Below, one piece after another: positions 12,008 through 22,839 of a stretch of 64,000 nucleotides of DNA (positions are counted from its first letter, which is position 1; every line of letters starts with the position of its first letter). Location of the stretch: NCBI GenBank assembly GCA_963971225.1, contig OZ020267.1:103303729-103367728 (forward strand), in the 5' to 3' direction. The translations under genes and the position numbers were made by a program. Under the pieces are notes generated by a model. The model saw only the letters and a list, made by a program, of their open reading frames with translations, was not told the origin of the DNA and did no database searches. The DNA comes from Melieria omissa. Lineage: Eukaryota > Arthropoda > Insecta > Diptera > Ulidiidae.

Positions 12008-12231
12008 GACCCTTTTTCTAAAATGCCAAAAATGTCCTGTAAAACAGGACTTTTTAAGGAAAAAATGTACCATATGTGTTCAGCAATTTGGTGTAAAACA
12101 CTACGAGGAACATTTTTGTGAAGCATTTTAACCCTGTAGCTACTATTTTTATGGGTCTATTTGACCCTTTTTTCTAAAATGCCAAAAATGTTCTGTAAAA
12201 CAGGACTTTTTAAGGAAAAAATGTACCACAA
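12008..12231 (+). repeat. Direct repeat (~68 bp, two copies) with a small hairpin
   Basis: Copies at 12008-12075 and 12163-12231 share CTAAAATGCCAAAAATGT, CTGTAAAACAGGAC and TTAAGGAAAAAATGTACCA with very few differences. CCTGTAAAACAGG inside each copy can pair with itself. The spacer contains TTAACCCTGTAGCTAC followed by GGGTCTATTTGACCC. Confidence 0.7.
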
Positions 12232-13830
12232 AAATATTTGCCATCAAATTCTACATAGGTCTCTGAATACATCAGAGCTCAGAAATTAACTTGAATGCCA
12301 GAATTAAGCCAAAACTGAAAATGTGTTTAAGTGTTTATTTCGTACTTAATCAAAATTGGTACTAAAATCTCTTTAAAAAAAAATTGATTTTGTTGTGCAG
12401 TGTCATTGAATATTGCCATTTGTGTTAAATTGATTGAAATTGTACTTGTAGAACAATAAAATTATAGAGGAATGATTAACAGAGGAAGTGCTCAAGCAAA
12501 CGCCAATTTGTGATTAGGTGCATTAAAAATATGATTGAGGTGCTGTCACTATGGTTTTTATTGTCTGTAAGTTGTTAGACTGAAATAAATAAATAAATAA
12601 ATAGTTGACTTCATGGCAATGATTGAAGATCATTTCAATGTGTTCGGGTCATAAGTTCAGCTAGATTGAATTGAACTCTCTGCGTCTTGTAACCACGTTT
12701 TTCATCATTTTGCAAAAATTCTTAAAAAGGTTGATGTGTCTTTTTCAACAATTTAGTTTGTATGATTCCAAAAGTTGCTTTAGTTGCCTAAGCCTAGGAA
12801 TTTCCGACCAAGAGGTGCACCCACCTCATCCTGCAGAAGGTGTCTGGCCCAATCAAGGGTGCAGCAGCCTCTTTTTCTTTCGTTTCCTTCTAATATAGGT
12901 TTTGTGCAAAATATTTGTGCATTAGCTTTAAAAATCAAGCACATATGTATCACATATGTGAATTTTTTTGTAAATTTTGACTGCTTTGTTCTAAATTTAA
13001 TTATTGCCTTAGCGTACTTTCAAATTTTATCAACGTTAACAAAAACAAATAACCTTGTCAAACATAGGCAAAATATATAACTTACAACAATATCATAAAA
13101 AACCAGCGATTGCACAGTTCTGTAGGCTTTTTTAAATATTGTTTTTGCTGTGATTTCGTTTTACTTTTCGTGACCCTCACAGAAATTGCCCTTTAGATTT
13201 ATTATTATTCTTTAGACCCAAATACGGAAACTTCAGTCATGTAAAAAAAAAAGAAAGAGTGAGTAAAGCACAGTGGAAAAACAACAACAATTAATACCGT
13301 AAAGCATGTGATGTTTGAATTTTAATATCAAATGTGCGTTATCTGGGCTTAAGCCTGCCACAAGAACAACAACAACAACAACTAATACAAACACAATCAC
13401 AACTAAAAAAATACAAAAAACTATAACGCGTCAGTGTGAAATTAAATTCGCATAAAACAATACCAAAAGATATATAAGAAAACCAATAAAAAAATACCAA
13501 AATATTTAAAAAATTACAAAAATAATAATAAAAGCGTGAATAACTACAAAACCTTTTTTCTTAATGTTTTTTGTAAAAAACTATAAAACAATGTTTTTTG
13601 CTTTCAGCATGAATGAAAATCATGCAGAAATTTTCACAAAAAAGCTTTGAAGAATGGAAACTTGCGTCAGTGTAAATGCAAATTTACATTATTTTTGTAC
13701 GCAGTTTTAAACTTGTGGCACTCAATTAAAAAAATGACAACAATTTTTACTCCACTTCCCTTTAATGTTTTTTGCAATTACATTCATTTTTTTTGAACCC
13801 CCAGGTTGTTTTTGTTTTACTATTGTCTCA
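12232..13830. other. Noncoding stretch, nothing recognised
   Basis: AT-rich DNA with short CAA and TAAA runs (for example 13364-13384). No gene-like frame is seen. Confidence 0.6.
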
Positions 13831-13832
13831 GT

Positions 13833-13966
13833 CAGTGGCGCACACACGTTTTCATTTTGGAGGGGCAACGGAGATTGCGTGCAACTTTTGAGTCTAAAAC
13901 ATATTTTCACCAGAATTAGAGTGGAGACGTTTAACCCCCGCAAACCCGACCATGTGTGCATCACTA
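13833..13966. mobile_element. Short MITE of the CAGTGGCGCACAC family
   Basis: Starts CAGTGGCGCACACACG, contains the shared core (GGAGGGGCAAC ... GCAACTTTTGAGT ... TTTAACCCCC) and ends near TGTGCATCACT. It matches the organisation of the better-preserved copies at 50813-50966 and 51628-51772. A clean target duplication is not visible here. Confidence 0.55.
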
Positions 13967-13979
13967 GTCGGAGCTAACA

Positions 13980-14700
13980 ATTTCTGTCATGCGGTGCAGG
14001 AGCAGCCAGTGATTTCATTTAATTGTAATGAAACAAAGCGTCAAGTAAAATTAATTTGGAAGTGCAACAGTTTTTTGTTGCCTATGTGCGCTTTTTTGTA
14101 TTTTTTGCTATTGTTTATGTATTACTTCTTTCATTTGATTTCACTTTTAATTAATTTCTTGTTTTCAGTTGCTTTTGTTGGCGCCGAATTTTAGTGTGTG
14201 TGATTTTTTTCAGTTTAATTTTTCTCGGGTGCCATGTGTATGAGCTACGCTTTTTGCCGCTTTTGGGCTTTTAATTCAATTCAATTTACTAAAATTGTTG
14301 TTGCCATACCAGAGAATTCGTATTGAAATGAGCTCAACGTGACGCTCGAGCAATTTTGTTTGTCTGTGACCATTTCAAGTAGTTTTCCATTGTAGTGCAA
14401 CTCAATTCCGGTAGATTTATGGATATTCGGGGAGCACAAGCTGTGGTAAATTTTTTGGGCGCTTTTAGTCAACGGTGGGCTGTGTTGGGGCCCAATAAAT
14501 GCCTTCGTAATTCGTTTCATGGATGTCAAGCTTAAACTATTGTTTGAAATATTTATTGTTTTTAAATAGGATCTATTTTACTTTGGGAATGGGACACTAA
14601 AGGAGTTCGGTATTTTTTAACTTTCTTTTGCTAAGCCCCAATGCTGTAAATTAGAACCCAATTTGGCATCTTTAGGTTTGTGCCGGTGTTCTTCTCATTA
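13980..14700. other. Noncoding stretch, nothing recognised
   Basis: No gene-like frame or repeat structure of note. The 82-codon - strand frame at 14281-14529 has no recognisable motif. Confidence 0.55.
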
Positions 14701-15797
14701 TTTTGGATTTTTTGCTTCAACTACTGTTCTACGACTTACTACTACTACTACATACTTACTTAGATCTACTTTCACGACTCTTCTTCTATAAAACTTTTTC
14801 TACGACTCCGGGTTTACGACTCCAGGTTTCCGACTCCTCTTCTACTTCAAGTTCTTCTTCTTCTTCTAAATCTTCCGCTTCAATTCTTATATTGCTCTTC
14901 TTTGCTACGATTCCTTTGTTTCGATTACTCTTCTACGACACCATTTCTGCAACTCTACTTCTACGACTCTTTTTCTACGGGGTAACTTCTACGACTCTTC
15001 CTTTACAAGTTTCTGCTTCAGAAGCAAAGCATCAAAAAAGAATTTTTGATGCTTTTCTGTTCTGTCCTTGTTTCTATTACTCTGCTACGACTCCAGTTCT
15101 TCAACACTAGTTTTACGACTTTTTTTTATGGCACATTTTCTACGACATTACTTCTATGTCTCTTCCTTTACAAGTCTTGTGCCTCCTTTTTTGTTCTCCT
15201 TTTGTTGTAAATAATATTCCCTTACTTCGATTACTGTTCTCTGACTCCACTTTTTGAACTTTACGACTATGACTGATCTTCTATGAGTCTTCTGCTTCCA
15301 ATCGTCTTTTATAAATCCGCTTCTAGGACTCCAGTCTCTGACTTCATTTCTGCGACTTCTCTTCTATAACTCCTCTGCTTTAAATCCTTGTTTTTTTCTT
15401 CTGGTATTCTAAGATTCTTTTGCTTCGATTACTCTTCTACCACTCCATTTGTTTAACTTCACTACTACGACTTTTCTTCTTTGACTCTTCCTCTACAATT
15501 TCACTTTTACGACGTTTCTTCTACAAGTCTAGAATTACTTTGCTTCGATTACTCTTCTCCGACGCCATTTCTTCAATACCAGTCTTACAACTATTTTGTT
15601 TATGACTCTTGTTTTACGCCTTCACTTCTACGTCTCTTTATTAATACGCCTTCTGTCCTTTCTTTCGTTCCTGTTCTGTTGTAGGATTTCCTTGCTTCTA
15701 TTATTCTTCTATGACTACTCTTTAATTTCACTACTACGACTGATTTTCTATGATTCTTTTTCTACGATTTCTGCTTCCAATCATCTTTTCTGACTTC
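14700..15797 (+). repeat. Degenerate CTTCTACGACTC-type satellite, left part
   Basis: The stretch is made of variants of a roughly 12-bp word, TTCTACGACTCC, with TTCTTCTAC and TTCTGCTTC derivatives. The same low-order repeat resumes to the right of the pure TTCTAC array (17335-17760). Open frames here are Leu/Phe/Ser-rich by-products of the pyrimidine-rich unit. Confidence 0.8.
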
Positions 15798-15876
15798 GCT
15801 TCTACTTCTACTTCTAGTTCTACTTCTACTTCTACTTCTACTTCTACTTCTACTTCTACTTCTACTTCTACTTCTG
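15798..15876 (+). repeat. (TTCTAC)n array, left of mariner insertion
   Basis: About 13 units of TTCTAC with one CTAGTT variant, ending CTTCTG directly at the left end of the mariner. It continues on the other side of the element at 16793. Confidence 0.9.
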
Positions 15877-16792
15877 TCAGGTGTACAACTTTGCTTCCGC
15901 CGTTTTCCGATAGGTGGCTGTACCGGCTGAGGCTGGTTGAAATACATAGATGGTAATGCCTTTAAAGTGAGAAAGTGTGGACAGTGCCTAACGAATTGTC
16001 ATCGCCGTTTCAGTGACAGTTGTTCTTGTGTTCGTATTATTCACGCTCGAAAATGTCCGTTTATGTGCCTAATTCTCGCCATTTGCGGGAAGTTTTACTT
16101 TTCTGTTACAATTCGAAAAAAAATGCAGCTGAAGCGCATCGAATGCTCTCAGAAACTTACGGTGATGCTGCTCTGAGTGAAAGAACGTGTCGGGAGTGGT
16201 TTCAACGTTTTAAAAATGGTGATTTCGATGTCGAAGACAAACATGGTGGTGGAAGAGAAAAAACCTTCAAAGATGAACAACTAGAAGCATTGCTTGATGA
16301 AGATTCGTGCCAAACCCAAGAAGAGCTTGCCGAATCGTTGGGAGTGAGTCAGCAAGCCATTTCAAAACGTCTCAAGGCCCTGGGCATGATTCAGAAAGAA
16401 GGAAACTGGGTGCCGTACGAGTTGAGTTGCTCGGCCTCACGTCGCAAAAGTGGTCAAAAAGTACCTGGAAACGCTGAAATGGGAAGTCTTGCCCCACCCG
16501 CCGTATTCCCCAGATGTCGCCCCTTCTGACTTCCACCTATTCCGTTCGATGGCACACGGCCTGGCAGATCAACATTTTCAATCTTTCGAAGAATTGGAAA
16601 AATGGATTGCTTCATGGATAGCGTCAAAAGAGGACTCCTTTTTTCGAGCCGGGATCCGAAAATTGCCGGAAAGATGGGAGAAAGTTGTCGCTAGCGACGG
16701 ACAATACTTTGAATAATACATATGTAAGCACTTTTTCGCAATAAAGCTTTTAATTTTGGAAAAAAACGGCGGAAGCAAAGTTGTACACCTGA
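15877..16792 (+). mobile_element. mariner transposon with internal deletion, 916 bp
   Basis: Inverted termini TCAGGTGTACAACTTTGCTT continuing TCCGCCGTTTT (about 30 bp, essentially perfect) bound the element. It sits inside the TTCTAC array. The right flank is TA (16793-16794) and the left is TG (15875-15876), consistent with insertion at the TA of the repeat and later mutation on the left. A typical mariner is about 1.3 kb, so roughly 380 bp are missing from the middle. The transposase resembles the basal mariner group described from tephritid flies (rosa-like); that label is an impression, not a search result. Confidence 0.9.
16053..16716 (+). pseudogene. mariner transposase with deleted catalytic centre
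   Basis: From MSVYVPNSRHLREVLLFC the frame runs through the first DNA-binding half (TCREWFQRFKNGDFDVED, EALLDEDSCQTQEELAES, LGVSQQAISKRLKALG, NWVPYELS) and then jumps near 16437. The next intact stretch, in another frame, begins HVAKVVKKYLETLKWEV and carries PYSPDVAPSDFHLF and LPERWEKVVASDGQYFE before the stop. The part lost contains the first two catalytic aspartates; only the third survives. The bipartite DNA-binding region is complete up to the junction, so a truncated product could at most bind termini. Confidence 0.88.
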
Positions 16793-17334
16793 TACTTCTA
16801 CTTCTACTTCTACTTCTACTTCTACTTCTACTTCTACTTCTACTTCTACTTCTACTTCTACTTCTACTTCTACTTCTACTTCTACTTCTACTTCTACTTC
16901 TACTTCTACTTCTACTTCTACTTCTACTTCTACTTCTACTTCTACTTCTACTTCTACTTCTACTTCTACTTCTACTTCTACTTCTACTTCTACTTCTACT
17001 TCTACTTCTACTTCTACTTCTACTTCTACTTCTACTTCTACTTCTACTTCTACTTCTACTTCTACTTCTACTTCTACTTCTACTTCTACTTCTACTTCTA
17101 CTTCTACTTCTACTTCTACTTCTACTTCTACTTCTACTTCTACTTCTACTTCTACTTCTACTTCTACTTCTACTTCTACTTCTACTTCTACTTCTACTTC
17201 TACTTCTACTTATACTTCTACTTCTACTTCTACTTCTACTTCTACTTCTACTTCTACTTCTACTTCTACTTCTATTTCTACTTCTACTTCTACTTCTACT
17301 TCTACTTCTACTTCTACTTCTACTTCTACTTCTA
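16793..17334 (+). repeat. (TTCTAC)n array, right of mariner, about 90 units
   Basis: About 540 bp of nearly perfect TTCTAC with visible variants only near 17211 (TTATAC) and 17275 (TTCTAT). It produces a spurious poly-Leu frame. It is much longer and purer than the 79-bp array left of the mariner. Confidence 0.95.
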
Positions 17335-17770
17335 ATTCTTCTTCACATCTACGACTCCTCTGGTTCAAGTCTTCTGCTTAAATCTTTTTGTTAAAACGTC
17401 CAGGACTCCGTGTTTACGAATCCATTTCTATGGTCCCTTTTTTCAAGTCTTCTGCTTCGAATCGTCTTTTATGACTCTGCGACGACTCATTTTCTTCAAG
17501 GCTTTTGCTTTGATTTCTCTTTTATGCCTCCGTGTCTACGACTCCATTTCTCCACCTTTTGGATATTCTTCGAATCTTCTGCTTTGATAGCTACCTTTTT
17601 TATGACACCATGTCTACGAGTCTATTTCTACGCCTCCGCTTCTACGACCTCTCCTCTACGATTCTACTTTAACGACTCCACTTTCACAACATATTTAAAA
17701 CGAATCTTTTCCTCGAATCAACTTCTATAAATCCTCTTCTATGATGTAATTTTTATGACTTTTTCCTAAG
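17335..17770 (+). repeat. Degenerate CTTCTACGACTC-type satellite, right part
   Basis: The same degenerate word as in 14700-15797 (CTACGACTCC, CTTCTGCTT, CTTTTATGACTC) continues to about 17770 and then fades into ordinary AT-rich DNA. Confidence 0.75.
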
Positions 17771-19290
17771 ACTACTTGACAATAATTTGGGGTATAAATA
17801 AGTCGGTTATCAAAAAATCAATCATGTCAATAACCAAGAATGATGTTTGGTTTTGATTTTGTTGTCAAAATCGGTGTACGATTTACACTTGGAATCGACC
17901 CTTGGAATTTAAAACAAAGCCCCTAAGCGTCCTTAGAGTGTTGGCAAACACTTCAATTCGATCAACAAATTTCCTGTTTAAAATTTTATATTCTAGCTGC
18001 GCGTTTTTTGCATTAATTTTACAAAAACTGATTTAGGTTTTTTTCACAAACCAATTTTGCTCAAACACTGTACAACCGCTATTTTTTTAAATTATTTAAG
18101 AGCAAGAAAACAACTCATATCACTTAAGCCGCGGCTATCAAAACTATCACAGACCATAAAGCACTTACTACCAATCAAAACAAACAGTCGACAACAAACC
18201 AAAATCCACTTGGCGGGCAGTTTTTCTTCTCTCTGCATGAATGGACGCACATGAATTGGCGTAAAATTGGACGGTTTGTATCTTTTCGGTTTCTATTTAC
18301 ATATCGAGCTTATGTGTGTGTGTGTTTTTGATTTCAGAGTTTTAAAAACTTTTCTCACTTTAATGCGCAAAGATTTTTCAGAAATTTCTGATGGTGTATC
18401 AAGTGTTGATGCCATACAACAACAACAATGCATTGTGTACATGTGATGCTTTGAGATGTGCGCAGCTGATAGTTGCCGCGCACCAGCTGTCCCCTGACCT
18501 TGACATGATACGCCCAGTTTTTGTTTACATGTGAAAGTGCCAACGCTTTCAGAAAAATTCATATTCATATTTTCGATACGGCTCACAATTTCAATACAAT
18601 TTATTTTTGTGCCTGATTTTTAGTTTGTTCAGTAAAATGTTTGCTGATTAATGTTTGGAAATATCAATCGATGGATATGTTGAAATTTGGCCAAAGTGGC
18701 ATAGGGTATGTTGAGTTTTGAGTAAACAATTTTATTTAGAGGAAGAAAATGGGACAGAATATGTTGTACTAGTGAATGGTTACAGGGAAAAGTAAAATGG
18801 ATGGAAGAAAATATGTATGTAGGTGTTAGGACTAGCAGTGAGAGTAGGAAGTGGGAGTTGAACTAAAAATGAAGTAAAAATAATACGAAAATTATAAAAA
18901 ATTTAAAGAAACATGTGTTCATAGCGATAGAAAGCTGTGAGTTTTGGCAAATGATTTTGGCATTTCTAAAGATTCTTTAAATATAGGAAATTATTAGTTT
19001 TAATGATGGATGACATTTACAACGAGTTAGTGCTCTAAGAAACAGGAAAAGCGAATAATTTGTGATATAAAGTTATGGTGAAACCTTAGGTTACGAATGT
19101 TGGAGTTACAGCTTTCTTGTAAAAGCTCACATAAATCCAAATAGATACATATGTAAGTACGAAGCAAGGATGAGACCACATTAAAAAGGCACTACTCTTC
19201 TAGAAGAATACTTTTTTGCTGGTATATATATATAGAAATTACTTATGTTCTTTTTGTGACTGAGGCACACATAGATTCTTTTGTCACATC
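17771..19290. other. Noncoding stretch, nothing recognised
   Basis: No gene-like frame, no repeats beyond a short GT run near 18315, and no mobile-element ends. Confidence 0.6.
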
Positions 19291-19293
19291 GAG

Positions 19294-19895
19294 CATATCG
19301 CACACGCACTACAAAAGTGACACAACTCAAAATTTTTGATTTTTCAGGAAACGCAAAAAACTGTTTTTGAGCTAAATAAACATTTATGTAAGAAAAACGT
19401 ATCGGCCGTTCAGTAGAGAATCCTTACAGATTATACTAGAAAATCCAAAATTTTGAGTTGTGACTGTTTTGATGATATTTTAATTCAATATTTACCGAAT
19501 TATTTTAAGTTATGCCAGTTTTTCTGAATTTTATAATTATAAATGACAGTTAAAAAGTTGAAAGAACAATTTTTAAAATTCATAATTAATTTTAATAATT
19601 GAAAATATATCCAAAAATTGTCAGAACTTTGCTTAAAATTAACTTCAATAAAAATTTATTTCGTCAAATTGACACAATTTGAGTTTGGACTCTTTTGCAT
19701 TGAGCTGCAGCGATCAAGTAGCATCAAACTTCTGACATGAAGAGAGACCTAACTGTATTTTTGCAACAGTTAACAACAACAAAATATACTCAGCTTTTGT
19801 TTATAGGTAGATTGATGCCTTGTGCACAATATTAACACATAAACCCGAAAATTGAAATTTTTGAGTTGTCACTTTTGTAGTGCGTGTGCGATATG
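19294..19895. mobile_element. MITE-like element with ~43-bp inverted termini
   Basis: The left end CATATCGCACACGCACTACA continuing AAAGTGACACAACTCAAAATT is repeated in inverted orientation at 19854-19895 with only a 2-bp indel. The element is about 602 bp, AT-rich and has no open frame of interest. A TTTTGAGTTGTGAC copy of the inner part of the terminus recurs near 19452. No convincing target duplication is seen, so the superfamily is open. Confidence 0.65.
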
Positions 19896-21080
19896 TTTAA
19901 TTTTCCGTTACGTTGTCGTTTACTTTGAGGTTACCTCTTTAAAAAATAAACCAAAAGAATAATAATTGTTAAAAATAATTGTTTATTGCCCACGCACTTT
20001 TGTAGATAGCACAATTCTTTTCATTTTGCAGTTTTGTTTACATTTCTATGAGTTTGCTTTTATAGTGACAGATAAAAGATACAATTCTGCAGTATTGTGT
20101 ACCTATTCAATGATGTTATTACACACAAAAAACACTTTTAATTAAGAGCTCTTGTTCAGAGATTATTTTTCGTAGGTGTGTGCGTGTGGGTAATGAAATT
20201 TACGAAATTTCGTTATGAAAGCATAGTAAGTAGATAACTGGTTGAGATGTACGAGTGTCGTGAAGTAAATGAGAATTTCTCAATAACCACGATACCATCA
20301 TTGCCAATAGGGTCTGAATGTTCTGAATGTTGTGTAGGAAATAGCGGCTGAGCCCTTGGAAGTCAACTGTAAGTTATAGTTAAGCAGGTCAGTGACCAAA
20401 ATGTGTGATCGCAGAGCTTAAGATACATTTCTGGCTTGATGTCTTATTTGCACATAAGCTTTAATCTTCAGAGAGAATGACTGAGATTTTAAAAAAGGGG
20501 GATGTAAAAAGTTTTAATAAAAATTTATAGATGACATAAATAAAATAATATATTAGTAAAATATAATCATCTATAAATACAAATTAAAAACAAAATTGGT
20601 AAATACAATTTATAAATAAAAATTGATAAATATTATTTATAAAAAAAAATTTTTAAATATAATTTAAAAAAATTTATAAATTTATATAAATTCTATTTGA
20701 GTCAAGAGTTTAAAGTTCAAGCTGTTAAAAGAAGAATTTAGGAATTATTTAAAAGTTTTAAAAAAATAATTTTTAAATTAATTCTTAGCATTTTTTATAA
20801 GCTTAAGTTTTTGTCTCTTGATTTGAATAGTATTTTTTTTAATTGTTTCAAGTATAAACAATTTTCTTATATACGAGTTGCGTAGGTTTTTGATGAAATT
20901 TTTGAGTACATCAAAATATAGTAGACGAGCTCGAGTTTTGGGAATTCGAAACCCTTTTTAAAGGGTTTAGAATTCCTAAAACTGGACTGAAAACTAACAA
21001 AAATTAAAGTCTTCGGATGGTGCCAAAAACTGTTCTAAAAATAATTTAAATAGGGGTACTAGGGATTTGAAAATTGTGCT
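19896..21080. other. Noncoding stretch, very AT-rich around 20500-20860
   Basis: The 20500-20860 part is low-complexity A/T with repeated TTTATAAAT words. No gene or element is recognised. Confidence 0.6.
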
Positions 21081-21084
21081 ATTT

Positions 21085-21540
21085 TGTAGTAGTTTAGGTT
21101 AGGTTACGTAAGCTGGCTGGCCCTGGCCAGCTGGCCATGCATAGACCCTGGCGGGTCCCAGTTAAAGCTCCTTAACATAGAGTTGCGGATCGACATAAAA
21201 TTGATCTCTGTAGATGTTCCAAGCGATGTTCAGGAGCGTCTTAATGCCGTGGTTGGGGACCTCACCTAACCCAGAGAAGAACGAGGCCCCTAAGTGAGTG
21301 AGGCGTAGTGTGAAGATATCCGGACAGAAGCAAAGAATGTGTTCGAAGGATTCTTTAACACCATATTCTTTGCATTTCTTGCATTCATTCGACCCAGTGA
21401 TGCATATTTTTTGCACCTGACCCTCTGCTATCCTGTAGTAAATGTCACCAGACTTTGAAAAAAACCTAACCCTGAAAGGGTAATCATATTTTACATACAT
21501 TGTTGGTAATCTTCGTCGAATCGACAAAGAAGAAGAACTA
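21085..21540 (-). mobile_element. Non-LTR retrotransposon (LINE) 3' end with C-terminal zinc knuckle
   Basis: A - strand frame of 121 codons (21527-21162) contains CKKCKEYGVKESFEHILCFC followed by P and a hydrophobic helical tail. This is the CCHC-like motif (C-x2-C-x10-H-x4-C) found after the RNase H or reverse transcriptase domain in I/Jockey/R1-type LINEs. After the stop, toward lower coordinates, lies a GC-rich 3' UTR with GGCCAGCTGGCC palindromes and a CCTAACCTAACC end (21085-21160). The reverse transcriptase is absent, so this is a 5'-truncated remnant. The exact clade is not determined. Confidence 0.7.
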
Positions 21541-22264
21541 GAAATCGTATACGCTCCAACTTCCTTATATAATTATACTTGGAAATTTTTTTTTTAATAT
21601 TTCACACAATAAAGCACATCGCCAACTGAGATCACATGAAAACAGAAAGCAATCAGATCGGAGAATAAGGAGAAATTTGAAAAATGCATGTGATGTTCGT
21701 CGAATCGATGATCGAGGCTTATATTTCACAGAACAAACTGGGTCATGAAGACCCATACTCCTACTTTAAGTGACAATTCCTGTTCCAAAACCTATTTTTC
21801 CTACAAGGTTCGTTATGTTTGTTAGGTTTGTTCACCTGTAATATTTATAAATTTTAAAGTGTAACCCAGAATTTGTGTGAAGTAAAAAGGTCCAATAGTT
21901 GTAAAATTATAGCCAATGAAAACTGATCCGGGTCTAATAGACCCAGAGTGTTTCCGATAATAGAAAAAATATAAAATAATAGAAAAAAATAGTGTTCCCT
22001 GAAGAGTAAATCGGAAAATATTTATTCTCAAATTCCTCTCTTTTGCTTCTGCCGTGTAGCATCAAACAGTAAAAAATGGTTTCTTCATGAATTGGTGGAA
22101 GTCTTTTGTGACCTCATAGAATTGTAGAAAAAGTTCTTTAGCAGAAAATGAGCCAAAATGATATTGAATATGATGCAAGAAGAAAAAAGTTATTAGTATT
22201 TAAAACATTTTTTTGCTAACAAAGTTGAGAAGGAAAGATTTGGTGATATTTTGGTGGATTGAGT
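21541..22264. other. Noncoding stretch, nothing firm
   Basis: No gene. Two short palindromic words, GGGTCATGAAGACCC near 21739 and GGGTCTAATAGACCC near 21931, resemble GGGTCTATTTGACCC near 12153. They might mark decayed ends of one transposon family, but nothing more can be shown. Confidence 0.45.
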
Positions 22265-22815
22265 GTCCACCAGCACTTTTAAATGAAACGCACTGCACTT
22301 TTAGTAACAACTTTTTATTTAAAACTTTTAACAATGAAACTGCCGCCGGTGTCGCGTCCTGACGGTGACTGACTGCTCGATTGACTGATGATTGCTGGTG
22401 TCAGGACCGCTTCTTTTATAGCAGCGAACCGGCCGTGGTCCGTTCTGCCGGTCCGCTATGCCGTTGCTGTCGTCGTGGCACAGCTGCGGTCCGCTATGTC
22501 GTCGCTGCCGTAGACCGCTATGCTGTCGTCGTGGCACAGCTGCGGTCCGCTACGCTGTCGTGAACCGCTATGCTGTCGTCGTGGCACAGCTGCGGTCCGC
22601 TATGTCGTCGCTGCCGTAGACCGCTATGCTGTCGTCGTGGCACAGCTGCGGTCCGCTATGCTGTCGCTGACGTGGACCGCTATGCTGTCGCTGCCGTAGA
22701 CCGCTACGCTGTCGTCGTAGCACAGCTGCGGTCCGTTACGCCGTTGCATGCCATCCGCCAGGCTGGCACCGATGCTGATGTGTACGCTGGCACCGTCGAT
22801 TGTCGAGCGGTACAG
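22265..22815 (-). mobile_element. Solo LTR candidate (- strand)
   Basis: Read on the - strand the segment is ordered like an LTR. A TGTGGCGGCACATAC start near 22836-22820 is followed by a GC-rich U3 with tandem repeats. Then come a TATA box (CTATAAAAGAAG, about 22410-22422), an ATCAGTC initiator-like motif about 30 bp further (near 22385), an AATAAA signal (22314-22319), and a short U5 ending near 22265. It is sharply GC-richer than its surroundings. No internal retroelement coding region lies on either side, so it would be a solo LTR. Target duplication is not clear (ATAT-like words on both sides), and family membership is unknown. Confidence 0.5.
22430..22745. repeat. GC-rich tandem repeat with CACAGCTGCGGTCCG core, 5 copies
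   Basis: CACAGCTGCGGTCCG starts at 22479, 22535, 22585, 22641 and 22721, separated by 50-80 bp of CGCTATGCTGTCGTCGTGG-like units. Each core carries the E-box palindrome CAGCTG. The block forms the U3-like half of the LTR candidate. Small open frames on both strands are by-products. Confidence 0.85.
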
Positions 22816-22839
22816 TATGTGCCGCCACAATATCATTAA

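Noticed and set aside
16756..17394. 212-codon poly-Leu frame
   Set aside because: It is the translation of the TTCTAC array entered from the mariner end.
22479..22735. CRISPR-like array
   Set aside because: Repeat spacing is irregular (50-80 bp) and the intervening sequence is itself repetitive; the genome is eukaryotic.
22328..22839. Small ORFs on both strands in the GC-rich repeat
   Set aside because: By-products of a tandem repeat without stops; the order of TATA, initiator and poly(A) signals favours an LTR.
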